A program made the position numbers and the translations under genes. From the NCBI GenBank assembly GCA_965229115.1, contig CBDDIR010000003.1, forward strand, positions 930,001 through 994,000: a stretch of 64,000 bases of DNA, written 5' to 3'. Within the stretch, counting starts at the first letter, position 1; each line of letters opens with the position of its first letter. Source of the stretch: UBA7672 sp965229115. Its GTDB lineage: Bacteria > Pseudomonadota > Alphaproteobacteria > Caulobacterales > Hyphomonadaceae. The notes under the pieces were generated by a model. It ran no database searches. It worked only from the letters and a program-made list of their open reading frames with translations, and was not told where the DNA came from. This document shows, piece after piece, positions 16,626 to 25,400 of the stretch.

Positions 16626-17549
16626 ATGAGTGATACCCCGACACAGCAGCCGGTGAATGAGCCGCCGGGCGTGGTCGAAGAGACTGCGCCGAAGAAGGAA
16701 GGTCTCAAGAACAAGCTGTTCCACGAGTTCCGCGAGACGGCGATGACTATCGCCATCTTCGTGCCGTTCTGGCTCGTGTTCTCGACCTTCGTCTATGAGC
16801 TGCGCTCGATCCCGTCGGAATCGATGGTGCCGGCGCTGCAGGTCGGCGACCGCGTGGCGGTGGCGAAGTTTGCGTATGGCTATAACCGCAACTCGATCCC
16901 GTTCGGCCTCGGCACGTTCGTGATCGGCGACAACAAGGACAATCCGAACGAGAGCGTGTTTGCCTCGACGCCGAAGCGCGGCGACGTGATCGTGTTCCAG
17001 CATCCGCATTCGGATCGCGTGATGATCAAGCGCCTGATCGGCCTGCCGGGCGACCGCGTGGAAGTGAAGGGCGGCAAGCTGTTCCTCAACGGTGCGGAGG
17101 TGCCGCGCGAGAAGGTGCGCACGACGAGCTATGTGCCCGATGACTCGACACGTCTCGTGACGGCGACGGAGTATCGCCAGACGATCCCGACGGGCGAGGG
17201 CGATCACACCAAGAGCTTCCTGATCCACGAGTTCTCGGACAATGGCGATCTCGATGAGACGCCGGTGTTCACCGTGCCGCCGGGCCATGTCTTCATGATG
17301 GGCGACAACCGCGACAACTCGGAAGACAGCCGTGCGCCGTCTGGTCACCGCTCGATGGCGGCGGCTTTCCCGGAAGCGTGGCCGTATCGTTCGACCAGCC
17401 TGCCGGCGGATACGCGTGACGATGCGATCGGCTTCGTGCCGTTCGACTATCTGATCGGCCGCGCGGAGACGGTGCTGTTCACGCTGCACGGTTGCAAGCA
17501 GGCGCCGGGCGCGGAATGCCCCGAGGGCCGGCTCTGGAAGGGTCTGTAG
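16626..17549 (+). CDS. lepB: Signal peptidase I
   Basis: 307 residues. It cleaves signal peptides at the outer face of the inner membrane. An N-terminal transmembrane helix (ETAMTIAIFVPFWLVFSTFV) is followed by the catalytic serine in SIPSESMVPALQVGD, the general-base lysine in DRVMIKRLIGLPGDRV, and box E GHVFMMGDNRDNSEDSR. All family boxes are present. Here it is separate from rnc and era, with which it is often clustered in other alphaproteobacteria. Confidence 0.95.
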   Translation: MSDTPTQQPVNEPPGVVEETAPKKEGLKNKLFHEFRETAMTIAIFVPFWLVFSTFVYELRSIPSESMVPALQVGDRVAVAKFAYGYNRNSIPFGLGTFVIGDNKDNPNESVFASTPKRGDVIVFQHPHSDRVMIKRLIGLPGDRVEVKGGKLFLNGAEVPREKVRTTSYVPDDSTRLVTATEYRQTIPTGEGDHTKSFLIHEFSDNGDLDETPVFTVPPGHVFMMGDNRDNSEDSRAPSGHRSMAAAFPEAWPYRSTSLPADTRDDAIGFVPFDYLIGRAETVLFTLHGCKQAPGAECPEGRLWKGL

Positions 17550-17652
17550 GTTGACTGCCTGAAGCGAGGTTGGATGGCGATCGGTGGAATTGCACCGATC
17601 GCGTCAACCACTTCGTAACCCGGGCTTCCCTGCATATTAAGCCGGGCGGGTT

Positions 17653-18864
17653 ATGCCGGGGACGGGCAAACAGCTCGAAGACCTGGCCGGTTTTATGGAC
17701 GTCTCCCTCAAGCATCCGGGCGCGTTGACGCCCGAAGAGATTGGCGCGTGGCGGCTGCTGCGTGCGAGCGATGCGCGTTACGACAGTCCGTATTTTGCAC
17801 CCGAGTTTGCGCAGGCCGTTGGGTCCGTGCGCAGCGATGCGCGCGTGATGATCGTGCGGACGGGACGGGGCGTTGAGCTGGTGTTGCCAGTGCAGGTGTC
17901 GCGCTCCGGTCTGGCGCGGCCGCTGGGTGCGCCGATGTGCGATGTGAATGGTCCGATTGCGATGCCGGATGGCGTTGAGCTGTTGAGCCGCGCGCTGGCG
18001 CAGGCGGGGATCGGCGCCTACGCATTCTCCGGTTGGGCAAAGCCGCATGTGGCGCAGAGCGTGAAGCTGCGCACGCGCGAGGGTTCGGCTGTGGCGGATC
18101 TTAGCGGTGGGTTTGCGGCGTGGCTGGATGCGCAGCGCGATCTGCATCCGAAGCACTTCAAGAAGATGCGCAGGCTGGCGCGTCAGGGCGAGCGGGATTT
18201 TGGTCCGGCGACGGTGACGTTCGGGCCTGCTGGTGCGGATGATCTCGCGACGCTCATCAGCTGGAAACGATCGCAATTCCTGTCGACGCGGCGGCACGAT
18301 GTATTGGGCGCTGCGTGGACGCGCGGACTGCTCGAGGCATGCGCGGCGCAGCGCGGATCAGAGCTCAGCGGCGTGATGGCGACGTTGCGCTTTGGCGGCA
18401 GGCTGGCGGCGGCGGAGTTCGGGCTGCGATCCGGCGGGACGCTGCATGGCTGGATCGCGGGCTATGATCCTGCGTTCGGTTCGTGCTCGCCGGGTCTGCT
18501 GCTGCAGGAGCGGCTGCTGGAGCAGGCTGCAGCGTCAGGCGTGACCGAGGCAGTGCTGGGGCCGGGCGAGGGGCACTACAAGAAATATTACGCCAGCTTC
18601 TACACTCCCGTGGACGACGGGGTGGTGATGGCGCGGGGCGCGCGGGCCATGGCGGCGGGGCTGCTCCATGCCGTGGAACTCGGGCCATATGGCGTCGCGT
18701 CCAAGCTGGCCGGGCGGACGCGGCGGCGCATGGACGTGATTCTCGCTGTCGAGACCCGAATGGCCGACCAGGTGCGCGGCATGGCCCGGGCGGTGGGCGA
18801 AGACCCGGCCCTGCTGACCACATCCGCCGCGCTGGCGGCCGCCGTCCAGGCGACAGCTATCTGA
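17653..18864 (+). CDS. CelD/BcsL-type GNAT acyltransferase
   Basis: 403 residues from ATG 17653; ATG 17695 is an alternative. The C-terminal half is the FemAB/GNAT-like acetyltransferase_6 domain, seen in KHFKKMRRLARQGERDFGP, LISWKRSQF, AAEFGLRSGGTLHGWIAGYDP, SPGLLLQERLLEQA and GPGEGHYKKYYASF. Members are annotated as acetyltransferases of cellulose or exopolysaccharide biosynthesis, and Caulobacter holdfast has related acyltransferases. A role in modifying polysaccharide made by the 29-44 kb locus is possible but is inference. Confidence 0.78.
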   Translation: MPGTGKQLEDLAGFMDVSLKHPGALTPEEIGAWRLLRASDARYDSPYFAPEFAQAVGSVRSDARVMIVRTGRGVELVLPVQVSRSGLARPLGAPMCDVNGPIAMPDGVELLSRALAQAGIGAYAFSGWAKPHVAQSVKLRTREGSAVADLSGGFAAWLDAQRDLHPKHFKKMRRLARQGERDFGPATVTFGPAGADDLATLISWKRSQFLSTRRHDVLGAAWTRGLLEACAAQRGSELSGVMATLRFGGRLAAAEFGLRSGGTLHGWIAGYDPAFGSCSPGLLLQERLLEQAAASGVTEAVLGPGEGHYKKYYASFYTPVDDGVVMARGARAMAAGLLHAVELGPYGVASKLAGRTRRRMDVILAVETRMADQVRGMARAVGEDPALLTTSAALAAAVQATAI

Positions 18865-18995
18865 TTTCCTGATGAATTGCTGTGAGTTAGCAGCTCACCC
18901 CCAGAACCGGGTTTGGTTTTCCGGCGCGATGCTCTAATCAGCGGCGGGGAGCTTCCGGCGACGGGGGCGCAGTTGGCCCATGGCCGCCGAGGAAT

Positions 18996-19613
18996 ATGGA
19001 CGTTGCCGTCACACATGAGTCTCGCGCGATGAAGGCGGCGCGCCCCGGACGCATCATTATTGTGCGTCACGGCCGTCCCGTCGTGATTCCGAAGGAAGGC
19101 CCGCCGATGGGCTGGAAGGATTATCGCGACTGGTGGGCGCAATATGAGCTGTCGTCGCTGAAAGACGGACAGACCTGCCCGGAAGCATTGCTCAAGGAAA
19201 TCGGCGAGGACGCGATCCTGCTGTCGAGCGCACGGCCGCGCGCGATCCAGACCGCAGGGCATCTCGGCCGGGGCCGGGCAGTAAAGCACGATGCGATGTT
19301 CAACGAGGCGCCGTTGCCCCCGCCGAAGCTCGGCTGGATCCCGATGCGCCCGAAGAACTGGAACAAGTGGGCCCGACTGTTGTGGATGATGGGCCATAGC
19401 GGCGGCGAGGAACACGTGCGCGATGCGCGTCGTCGCGCGGCCAAGGCCGCGGGCGTGCTGATCGAAACGGCGGGCGAGGGACGCGATGTCGTCCTTGCGG
19501 CGCACGGATGGTTCAACCGCATGCTGCGGCCGGAACTGAGAAAGCGCGGCTGGGCGAACGTACACGACGGCGGCGACAAATACTGGTCGTATCGGATTTA
19601 CGAGAAGAAGTGA
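18996..19613 (+). CDS. Histidine phosphatase superfamily protein
   Basis: 205 residues. The catalytic RHG motif is in IIIVRHGRPVV (about residue 24), the second arginine motif is SSARPRAIQTA, and the late histidine is in VVLAAHGWFNRML. The ATG at 18996 has GAGGA 4 nt upstream. Members remove phosphate from proteins, sugars or small molecules through a phosphohistidine intermediate; the substrate cannot be told. It overlaps the following GNAT gene by 4 nt (GTGA), so the two are coupled. Confidence 0.82.
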   Translation: MDVAVTHESRAMKAARPGRIIIVRHGRPVVIPKEGPPMGWKDYRDWWAQYELSSLKDGQTCPEALLKEIGEDAILLSSARPRAIQTAGHLGRGRAVKHDAMFNEAPLPPPKLGWIPMRPKNWNKWARLLWMMGHSGGEEHVRDARRRAAKAAGVLIETAGEGRDVVLAAHGWFNRMLRPELRKRGWANVHDGGDKYWSYRIYEKK

Positions 19614-20086
19614 CCGTCGCGATCCGCATGTATCGCGTGGGGGACGCAGCGGGGATCGCTGCTCTCTATCGCAGTTCCGTCGAAGGCATTGGTCCGCGCG
19701 ATTACACGGCTGCGCAGGTTGCAGCGTGGGCGTCGCTAACGCCGGATATGGCGCGGATTGAACGATTGGTTGCAGACGGCCGGGAGACTTTCGTTGCGGT
19801 CGACGCCGCAGACCAGCCGGTTGGGCTGATCGATCTTGAGGCAGATGGCCATATCAATTTTCTCTATTGCGCGCCGGGCTTTGCGGGACAGGGCGTCGCC
19901 GGCCTGCTCTACGATGCGCTGGAAAGGCGTGCGCGCGAGCGGAAACTGGCGAGGCTCTATTCCGAAGCCAGCGAGGCGGCGCGGCGATTTTTTCTGAAGC
20001 GCGGCTTCGCGGAGTTGCATCGCCGGGAGCTGATGATAGGCGATACGCCAATCCACAACTATGCGGTGGAAAAGCGTCTGGAATAA
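19610..20086 (+). CDS. GNAT-family N-acetyltransferase
   Basis: 158 residues. The start is taken as GTG 19610, which overlaps the previous stop as GTGA; ATG 19628 would give a 152-residue form. The acetyl-CoA signature is HINFLYCAPGFAGQGVAGLL, followed by LYSEASEAARRFFLKRGFAE, typical of motifs A and B. The substrate is unknown. Coupling to the histidine phosphatase gene suggests a common pathway or only compact packing. Confidence 0.85.
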   Translation: MTVAIRMYRVGDAAGIAALYRSSVEGIGPRDYTAAQVAAWASLTPDMARIERLVADGRETFVAVDAADQPVGLIDLEADGHINFLYCAPGFAGQGVAGLLYDALERRARERKLARLYSEASEAARRFFLKRGFAELHRRELMIGDTPIHNYAVEKRLE

Positions 20087-20175
20087 AGGCTGGGCTGCCC
20101 GGGGAACACGGGCTTCCAACGCGCTTGCCTAGCTTCTCGATGCGCCTATGTTGGCGCACCTTTTCGGAGACACGG

Positions 20176-20427
20176 ATGCCAGAGCCAAAGGCCAGCGCCG
20201 ACATTGCGTCGATGAGTTTCGAGGATGCCCTGCGCGAGCTCGAGCAGATCGTGCACAAGCTCGAGGCGGGCGATGTGCCATTGGAGGACTCGATCCGGAT
20301 CTACGAGCGTGGCGCGGCGCTGAAGGCGCATTGCGAGACGAAGCTGAAAGAGGCCGAGCTGAAGGTCGAGAAGATCGTGCTTGGTCCCGATGGCCCCAAA
20401 GGTGTCGAGCGGGCCGATGACCTATAG
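20176..20427 (+). CDS. xseB: Exodeoxyribonuclease VII small subunit
   Basis: 83 residues. The hallmark sequence FEDALRELEQIVHKLEAGDV and SIRIYERGAALKAHCETKL marks XseB, the small helical subunit that wraps the XseA nuclease and helps convert single-stranded DNA to oligonucleotides. ATG at 20176 has GGAGA 8 nt upstream. Its 3' end overlaps the ispA start by 11 nt. The xseB-ispA-dxs order is common in proteobacteria. Confidence 0.95.
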   Translation: MPEPKASADIASMSFEDALRELEQIVHKLEAGDVPLEDSIRIYERGAALKAHCETKLKEAELKVEKIVLGPDGPKGVERADDL

Positions 20428-21325
20428 CATCGATCCCAATTTCGAGCAGCGGCTGAACGAAGTCGCGGATCGCATCACGGTGGCGCTGGATCAGCTGATC
20501 CCGCCGGCGTCTGGTCCCGAAGCGCAGCTGATGCGCGCGATGCGTCATGGCGCGCTGAGCAAGGGCAAGCGCTTGCGCCCATTCATCACGATCGAAGTCG
20601 GTCGCATGTTCGGCGCGCAGGAGAAGGCGTTGCTGCGCGGCGCGGCGGCTGTCGAGTGCATGCACGCCTACTCGCTGATCCATGACGATCTGCCGTGCAT
20701 GGACGACGATGATTATCGCCGTGGCCAGCCGACAGTGCACAAGGCGTTCGACGAGGCGACGGCTGTTCTCGCGGGCGACGCGCTGCAGGCGCTGGCGTTC
20801 GAGATCATGGTGTCGCCGGAAACGCATCGCGACGCCTCGATGCGCTGCAAGCTGGTCGAGAAGCTGGCGCTGGCTTCGGGCGCGCGCGGCATGGTCGGCG
20901 GGCAGATGATCGACATGTTCCCGATCTCGGGCGCAGGCGAGGAGCCGCTTCAGGTTCTGACCCGAATGCAGCGGCTGAAGACCGGAGCGCTGATTACACT
21001 CGCGGGTGAAGTTGGCGCGCTGCTGGGCGGGGCGCTGGAGTCGGAACGGCAGGCGATTGCCGGTTACACCAACGATCTGGGGCTGGCGTTCCAGATCGTC
21101 GACGACCTGCTCGACGTCGAGGGTGACCCCGAAATCCTTGGTAAAGCCACGGCTAAGGATGAAGTTCAGGGCAAAATGAACTTCGTTTCTCTCCTGGGAG
21201 TGGAAGGCGCGCAGGACCGGGTGCGTTATCTCGCCGCACAGGCGAAGCAGCATCTGGGTTCGTTCGGCACGCGTGCAGCAAGTCTGTTACATACGGTCGA
21301 CTTTGTGCTCAATCGCCGCCACTAA
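20417..21325 (+). CDS. ispA: Farnesyl diphosphate synthase (short-chain trans-prenyltransferase)
   Basis: 302 residues from ATG 20417 inside the end of xseB. It condenses IPP with DMAPP and GPP to farnesyl diphosphate, precursor of quinone side chains and undecaprenyl phosphate. The first Asp-rich motif is DDLPCMDDDD, the second is QIVDDLLDVEG; GKRLRP and GGQMIDM are also conserved. An upstream in-frame start at 20381 is rejected because it lies deeper in xseB. 30 bp upstream of dxs. Confidence 0.95.
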   Translation: MTYSIDPNFEQRLNEVADRITVALDQLIPPASGPEAQLMRAMRHGALSKGKRLRPFITIEVGRMFGAQEKALLRGAAAVECMHAYSLIHDDLPCMDDDDYRRGQPTVHKAFDEATAVLAGDALQALAFEIMVSPETHRDASMRCKLVEKLALASGARGMVGGQMIDMFPISGAGEEPLQVLTRMQRLKTGALITLAGEVGALLGGALESERQAIAGYTNDLGLAFQIVDDLLDVEGDPEILGKATAKDEVQGKMNFVSLLGVEGAQDRVRYLAAQAKQHLGSFGTRAASLLHTVDFVLNRRH

Positions 21326-21355
21326 TAGACCCCGATTGGGGATGAGACACACATC

Positions 21356-23269
21356 ATGACGACCAAGACTCCGATGCTGGATGAAATCTCGATTCCGGCC
21401 GACCTGAAGGGTCGGTCGAAAGCGGATCTCAAACAGATCGCAGATGAGCTGCGGGCGGAGACGATCAACGCCGTGTCGACGACAGGCGGCCACCTGGGTT
21501 CGGCGCTTGGCGTGGTCGAGCTGACGGTTGCCCTGCATACGGTGTTCGACACGCCGAAGGACAAGATCGTCTGGGACGTTGGTCACCAGGCCTATCCACA
21601 CAAGATCCTCACAGGGCGTCGTGATCGCATTCGCACGCTGCGCCAGGGCGGGGGCCTTTCCGGTTTCACCAAGCGCGACGAGAGCGTGTACGATCCGTTC
21701 GGCGCCGCGCACGCGGGTACGTCGGTTTCGGCGGCGAGCGGCTTTGCCGTTTCGCGCGATCTGCAGGGCGAGAAGAATCGCGTGATCGCGGTGGTCGGCG
21801 ACGGCGCGATGAGCGCGGGCATGATCTACGAAGCGCTGAACAATGTCGGCGGCATGCAGACGCGCATGATCGTGATCCTCAACGACAACGACATGTCGAT
21901 TGCGCCGCCGGTTGGCGCGATGAGCCATTATCTCTCGCGTACGGTTTCCTCGAAGGGCTATCGCAAGGTGCGCAACCTGGCGAAGCGCGTGGTGCGCAAG
22001 ATCGGCCTCGAAGGCTGGACCAAGCGCGCCGAGCATTCGGTGCGCGCCTTCACCATGGGCGGCGATCTGTTTGACGCGCTGGGCTGCTATTATGTCGGCC
22101 CGATCGACGGCCACGATATCTCGACGCTGGTGGACGTGCTCGAGAACGCGCGCGACATGGAGAACGGGCCGGTGCTGGTCCACGTCGTGACGCAGAAGGG
22201 CAAGGGCTATGCCCCGGCTGAAAGCGCGGCGGACAAGTATCACGGCGTTTCCAAGTTCAACATCGTGACGGGCGAGCAGGCAAAGCCGAAGGCTGGGCCG
22301 CCGTCCTATACGAAAGTGTTCTCGCAGGAGCTGGTCCGCATTGCGGAGAAGGACTCCAAGGTCGTGGCCGTCACGGCGGCGATGCCTTCGGGCACGGGCC
22401 TTGATGCCTTCGCGACGAAATTCCCGGATCGTTGCTTCGATGTCGGCATTGCCGAACAGCATGCAGTTACGTTCGCGGCTGGCATGGCGGCCGATGGCAT
22501 GCGTCCGTTCGCGGCGATCTACTCGACCTTCCTGCAACGCGGCTATGACAGCGTCGTCCACGATGTGGCGATCCAGAAACTGCCTGTGCGTTTCGCGATG
22601 GACCGCGCGGGTCTGGTCGGCGCCGATGGCGCAACGCACGCGGGCACGTTCGATATCGGCTTCCTCGGCGCGCTGCCGGGCTTCGTGCTGATGGCGGCTG
22701 CTGACGAGACGGAGCTGCAGCGCATGGTGGCGACGGCGCATGTGATTGACGATCGCCCGTCGGCCTTCCGTTATCCGCGCGGCGAGGGCGTGGGTCTGCC
22801 GCTGCTGGCTGATCCGCAACCGCTGGAGATCGGCAAGGGCCGCATCGTGAAGCAGGGCGCGACGGTCGCGATCCTCTCTTACGGCACGCGCCTGGCGGAA
22901 TGCCTGCTGGCGGCCGACATGCTGGACAAGCAGGGCCTGTCGACCACGGTGGCCGATGCGCGCTTCGCCAAGCCGCTGGATGAGGCGCTGGTGGCTGATC
23001 TCGCCAAGAACCACGAAGTGCTGATCACGATCGAGGAAGGCGCCGTTGGCGGCTTCGGTTCGTTCGTTCTGCATTCACTGGCGGGCCGCGGCCTGCTCGA
23101 TGCCGGCCTGCGCATCCGTGCGCTGACGCTTCCCGATATCTTCCAGGATCACGACACGCCCGAGAAGATGTACGAGCTCGCAGGGCTCGATGCCCGCTCC
23201 ATCGCAGCCACCGCCATCAAGGCGCTGGGTCGCGGCGACGAGCGCGCGCTGAAGCTGATCGCGGGCTAG
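21356..23269 (+). CDS. dxs: 1-deoxy-D-xylulose-5-phosphate synthase
   Basis: 637 residues, the normal length. It joins pyruvate and glyceraldehyde 3-phosphate in the first step of the MEP isoprenoid pathway, using thiamine diphosphate. Seen: GHLGSALGVVELT, the TPP motif GDGAMSAGMIYEALNNVG, GPIDGHD, the transketolase pyrimidine domain with FDVGIAEQHAVTFAAG, and DRAGLVGADGATHAG. It directly follows ispA, forming an isoprenoid operon. No thiamine riboswitch is visible in the 30-bp gap. Confidence 0.97.
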   Translation: MTTKTPMLDEISIPADLKGRSKADLKQIADELRAETINAVSTTGGHLGSALGVVELTVALHTVFDTPKDKIVWDVGHQAYPHKILTGRRDRIRTLRQGGGLSGFTKRDESVYDPFGAAHAGTSVSAASGFAVSRDLQGEKNRVIAVVGDGAMSAGMIYEALNNVGGMQTRMIVILNDNDMSIAPPVGAMSHYLSRTVSSKGYRKVRNLAKRVVRKIGLEGWTKRAEHSVRAFTMGGDLFDALGCYYVGPIDGHDISTLVDVLENARDMENGPVLVHVVTQKGKGYAPAESAADKYHGVSKFNIVTGEQAKPKAGPPSYTKVFSQELVRIAEKDSKVVAVTAAMPSGTGLDAFATKFPDRCFDVGIAEQHAVTFAAGMAADGMRPFAAIYSTFLQRGYDSVVHDVAIQKLPVRFAMDRAGLVGADGATHAGTFDIGFLGALPGFVLMAAADETELQRMVATAHVIDDRPSAFRYPRGEGVGLPLLADPQPLEIGKGRIVKQGATVAILSYGTRLAECLLAADMLDKQGLSTTVADARFAKPLDEALVADLAKNHEVLITIEEGAVGGFGSFVLHSLAGRGLLDAGLRIRALTLPDIFQDHDTPEKMYELAGLDARSIAATAIKALGRGDERALKLIAG

Positions 23270-23289
23270 CTTCTCACATCACCTGACGT

Positions 23290-23661
23290 TTACGGGGCTG
23301 GCGCCTGCTTCAGGCGCTTCACCAGTTCCTGTCGCACTTTCCACGGCTTGAAGCTCGTGTGGAGGCGGGAGAGCCAGTGGGAGTTCACGGCGAGGTAGCG
23401 CTGGCCGAGTTCGCGGGATGAGGGGAGGATCTTGCGGCTGAGCACGTCGATGACGTGATCGATCTCCTGCTGTGACGCGAACACCAACGAACGGCCGCGA
23501 TGATCGATGAACCAGACGGGGTAACCCTTGCCGTGTACGGGGCTCGGGGTTGGCGGATCGAAGATCGTCGCGGACCAGTAGGGACCATCGACGGCGCGAT
23601 GCACCCAGGGGGTGATCGGCGTGCGAACGGGGTTGTCGCGGTATTCGATGCGGATCTGCAT
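23290..23661 (-). CDS. Hypothetical protein, 123 residues
   Basis: MQIRIEYRDNPVRTPITPW begins a soluble protein with an aromatic-rich first half (WVHRAVDGPYWSATIFDPP, GYPVWFIDHRGRSLVFASQ) and a basic helical second half (WLSRLHTSFKPWKVRQELV). The central EIDHVIDVLSRKI helix looks ordered. No signal peptide or membrane helix. Family not recognised; similar short proteins occur in related alphaproteobacteria, which is recollection and not checked. It lies 47 bp after the reductase gene on the same strand and may share its transcript. Confidence 0.6.
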   Translation of the reverse strand: MQIRIEYRDNPVRTPITPWVHRAVDGPYWSATIFDPPTPSPVHGKGYPVWFIDHRGRSLVFASQQEIDHVIDVLSRKILPSSRELGQRYLAVNSHWLSRLHTSFKPWKVRQELVKRLKQAPAP

Positions 23662-23707
23662 GACAGCGTTGGATCACAACGCCGGGGCATTCCGTCAAGC
23701 CGCTGGC

Positions 23708-24715
23708 TCAGGCGGCGGGCAGGAGGCTGCGGGCGCAGTCGATGACTGTTTCCTTCGCGGGGCGCGTCTTCAAGCCGATCAGGCGGCGCGCCTTGTCTGA
23801 TGAGAAGCGGTGACTGCGATTGAGCAATGGCTTCAGCGTGTTGAGCGCGGAGTTGAAATTCGAGCCGAGTTTCACGACGAAATCGGGAAGCTCCTTCGTC
23901 GGCACCTTGTCGCCTTGCGGGCCGAGGTCTGCTTTCAGCGTCGCTGCGATCTCCTTCATCCACATGAAGTCGCCGCTGACGATCAGGCGTTGGCCTGCAG
24001 CGGCCGGGGCGATCATGGCGTCGACATGGGCGACGGCGAGGTCGCGCACATCGATGATGTTGAGACCGACATTTGGAATGCGCGGCAGGCGACCGTCGAA
24101 GATGCGCTGGATGAACTGAACGGAGCCGAGGCCTTCCTGGCTGAGCACGGGGCCGAACACGCCGCTGGGCAAGATGGTGGTGAGTTCGGTTGAGCCGCCT
24201 TCCGCCTTCATGAAGTCCCACGCGGCTTTCTCCGCCAGCGTCTTGGAGCGGCGATACGGGTCCTGCTTGCCGGGATCGCTCCAGGTCTCCTCGTCGGTGA
24301 CCGTGTTGACGCCCATGGTGACAGGCGTGGCTGCGCCGCAGGAGGAGGTGAGCACGATGCGCTTCACGCGGGCCTTCACGGCGGCGCGCAGAACGCGCAG
24401 CGTGCCTTCGCGGGCGGGGCGAACGAGAGCATCTGGATCTTTCTCGCTGCCCTGACCGAGCGGAGAGGCGACGTGGAGGACGTAAGCGCAGCCTGCGACG
24501 GCGTCGTCCCAACCGGCATCTGCGCCCAGATCAGCCGCGGCGAAGGACAGGCGATCGCCCGGATCGACCTGCGTGCCGATGGCGGTGCGGACGGCGCTTT
24601 CCTTGGCGATATTGCGGATCGTTATGCGCACATTATAGCCGCGCTTCAGAAGCTCGACGATCACCCAGCCGCCAACATACCCCGTTCCGCCGGTCACCAG
24701 CACTGTCTCGGCCAC
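23708..24715 (-). CDS. NAD(P)-dependent extended-SDR reductase (dihydroflavonol-4-reductase-like)
   Basis: 335 residues. N-terminal TGGTGYVGGWV binds the dinucleotide; VLHVASPLG, SSCGAAT and DPYRRSKTLAEKAAW (YxxxK) complete the extended-SDR active site. The layout matches bacterial aldehyde and dihydroflavonol-4-reductase-like enzymes that reduce carbonyl groups of small molecules. Start is GTG 24715 with AAGGAGA upstream. It is divergent from a TetR regulator, and two operator-like repeats lie between them, so it is probably the TetR target. Confidence 0.87.
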   Translation of the reverse strand: MAETVLVTGGTGYVGGWVIVELLKRGYNVRITIRNIAKESAVRTAIGTQVDPGDRLSFAAADLGADAGWDDAVAGCAYVLHVASPLGQGSEKDPDALVRPAREGTLRVLRAAVKARVKRIVLTSSCGAATPVTMGVNTVTDEETWSDPGKQDPYRRSKTLAEKAAWDFMKAEGGSTELTTILPSGVFGPVLSQEGLGSVQFIQRIFDGRLPRIPNVGLNIIDVRDLAVAHVDAMIAPAAAGQRLIVSGDFMWMKEIAATLKADLGPQGDKVPTKELPDFVVKLGSNFNSALNTLKPLLNRSHRFSSDKARRLIGLKTRPAKETVIDCARSLLPAA

Positions 24716-24736
24716 GGGGTGTCTCCTTGCGCTTCA

Positions 24737-24786
24737 AGTCTACACGCGTATACATAGCGACGTCGCTTAAGTCTACAAGTGTATAA
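24737..24786. promoter_or_regulatory. Two operator-like repeats in the reductase/tetR divergent promoter
   Basis: AAGTCTACACGCGTATA (24737-24753) and AAGTCTACAAGTGTATA (24770-24786) are direct repeats with 15 of 17 bases the same, exactly 33 bp apart (three helical turns). Each contains a pseudo-palindrome TACAnGyGTATA. This is the arrangement expected for cooperative TetR-dimer binding between divergent genes. Confidence 0.6.
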
Positions 24787-24803
24787 TTGCGGGATCGTCG
24801 CAC

Positions 24804-25400
24804 ATGCCCATTCAAGAGCCGGTCCGCAGGCGGAACGCAGCCGCCACGCGCGAGGCGATTCTGAAATCGGCGCGGAAAGCGTTCGCGAAGTCTGGCTATG
24901 ACGGGGCGGGTGTGCGCGAGATCGCGGAGGCGGCGGGCGTGACCGCCATGCTGGTGAACCGCTATTTCGGCTCGAAGGAACAGTTGTTCGCGGAGGTCGT
25001 GGCCGACACGATGTCCGGCAAGACGGTGATAACGGACGAGCTGGGCGAGAACGCCAGCATCGCCGAGTATCTGGTCGATGGTCTGCTGGCGACGACCCGA
25101 CCGGGCGAGACGCCGCTGGATGGCACGCTGATCATGATCCGCTCATCCTCCAGCCAGCGCGCGGCGGAGATCGGCAAGCGGCAGATCGAGAAACAGCATC
25201 ATCGCAGGGTAGCTGCGGCCCTGAAGGGCGATCACGCGGAGGAACGGGCGGCGCTGATCCTGTCGCTGATCGCGGGCGTGCAATTCATGCGGCAGATGAT
25301 GAAACTGTCGCCATTGGCAAGTGCGGACAATGCAACGCTGCGCAAGCTGCTTGTGCCCGTGATGCAGCAGTTGATCGAACCGAAGGCTGCGAAGCGCTAG
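24804..25400 (+). CDS. TetR/AcrR-family transcriptional regulator
   Basis: 198 residues. The N-terminal helix-turn-helix is clear: RNAAATREAILKSARKAFA, YDGAGVREIAEAAGVTAMLV and NRYFGSKEQLFAEVV. The C-terminal part should be the ligand-binding and dimer domain. It is divergent from a reductase gene with two operator-like repeats between, so it most likely represses that gene and itself until a ligand binds. Its stop overlaps the convergent permease stop. Confidence 0.93.
   Translation: MPIQEPVRRRNAAATREAILKSARKAFAKSGYDGAGVREIAEAAGVTAMLVNRYFGSKEQLFAEVVADTMSGKTVITDELGENASIAEYLVDGLLATTRPGETPLDGTLIMIRSSSSQRAAEIGKRQIEKQHHRRVAAALKGDHAEERAALILSLIAGVQFMRQMMKLSPLASADNATLRKLLVPVMQQLIEPKAAKR

Noticed and set aside
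21326..21355. Thiamine riboswitch before dxs
   Set aside because: The ispA-dxs gap is only 30 bp and has no TPP-box sequence.
21287..23074. 595-codon open frame on the minus strand opposite dxs
   Set aside because: Very rich in Arg and His, no domain, and it mirrors the codon pattern of the well-supported dxs gene. It is an antisense shadow of GC-rich coding DNA.
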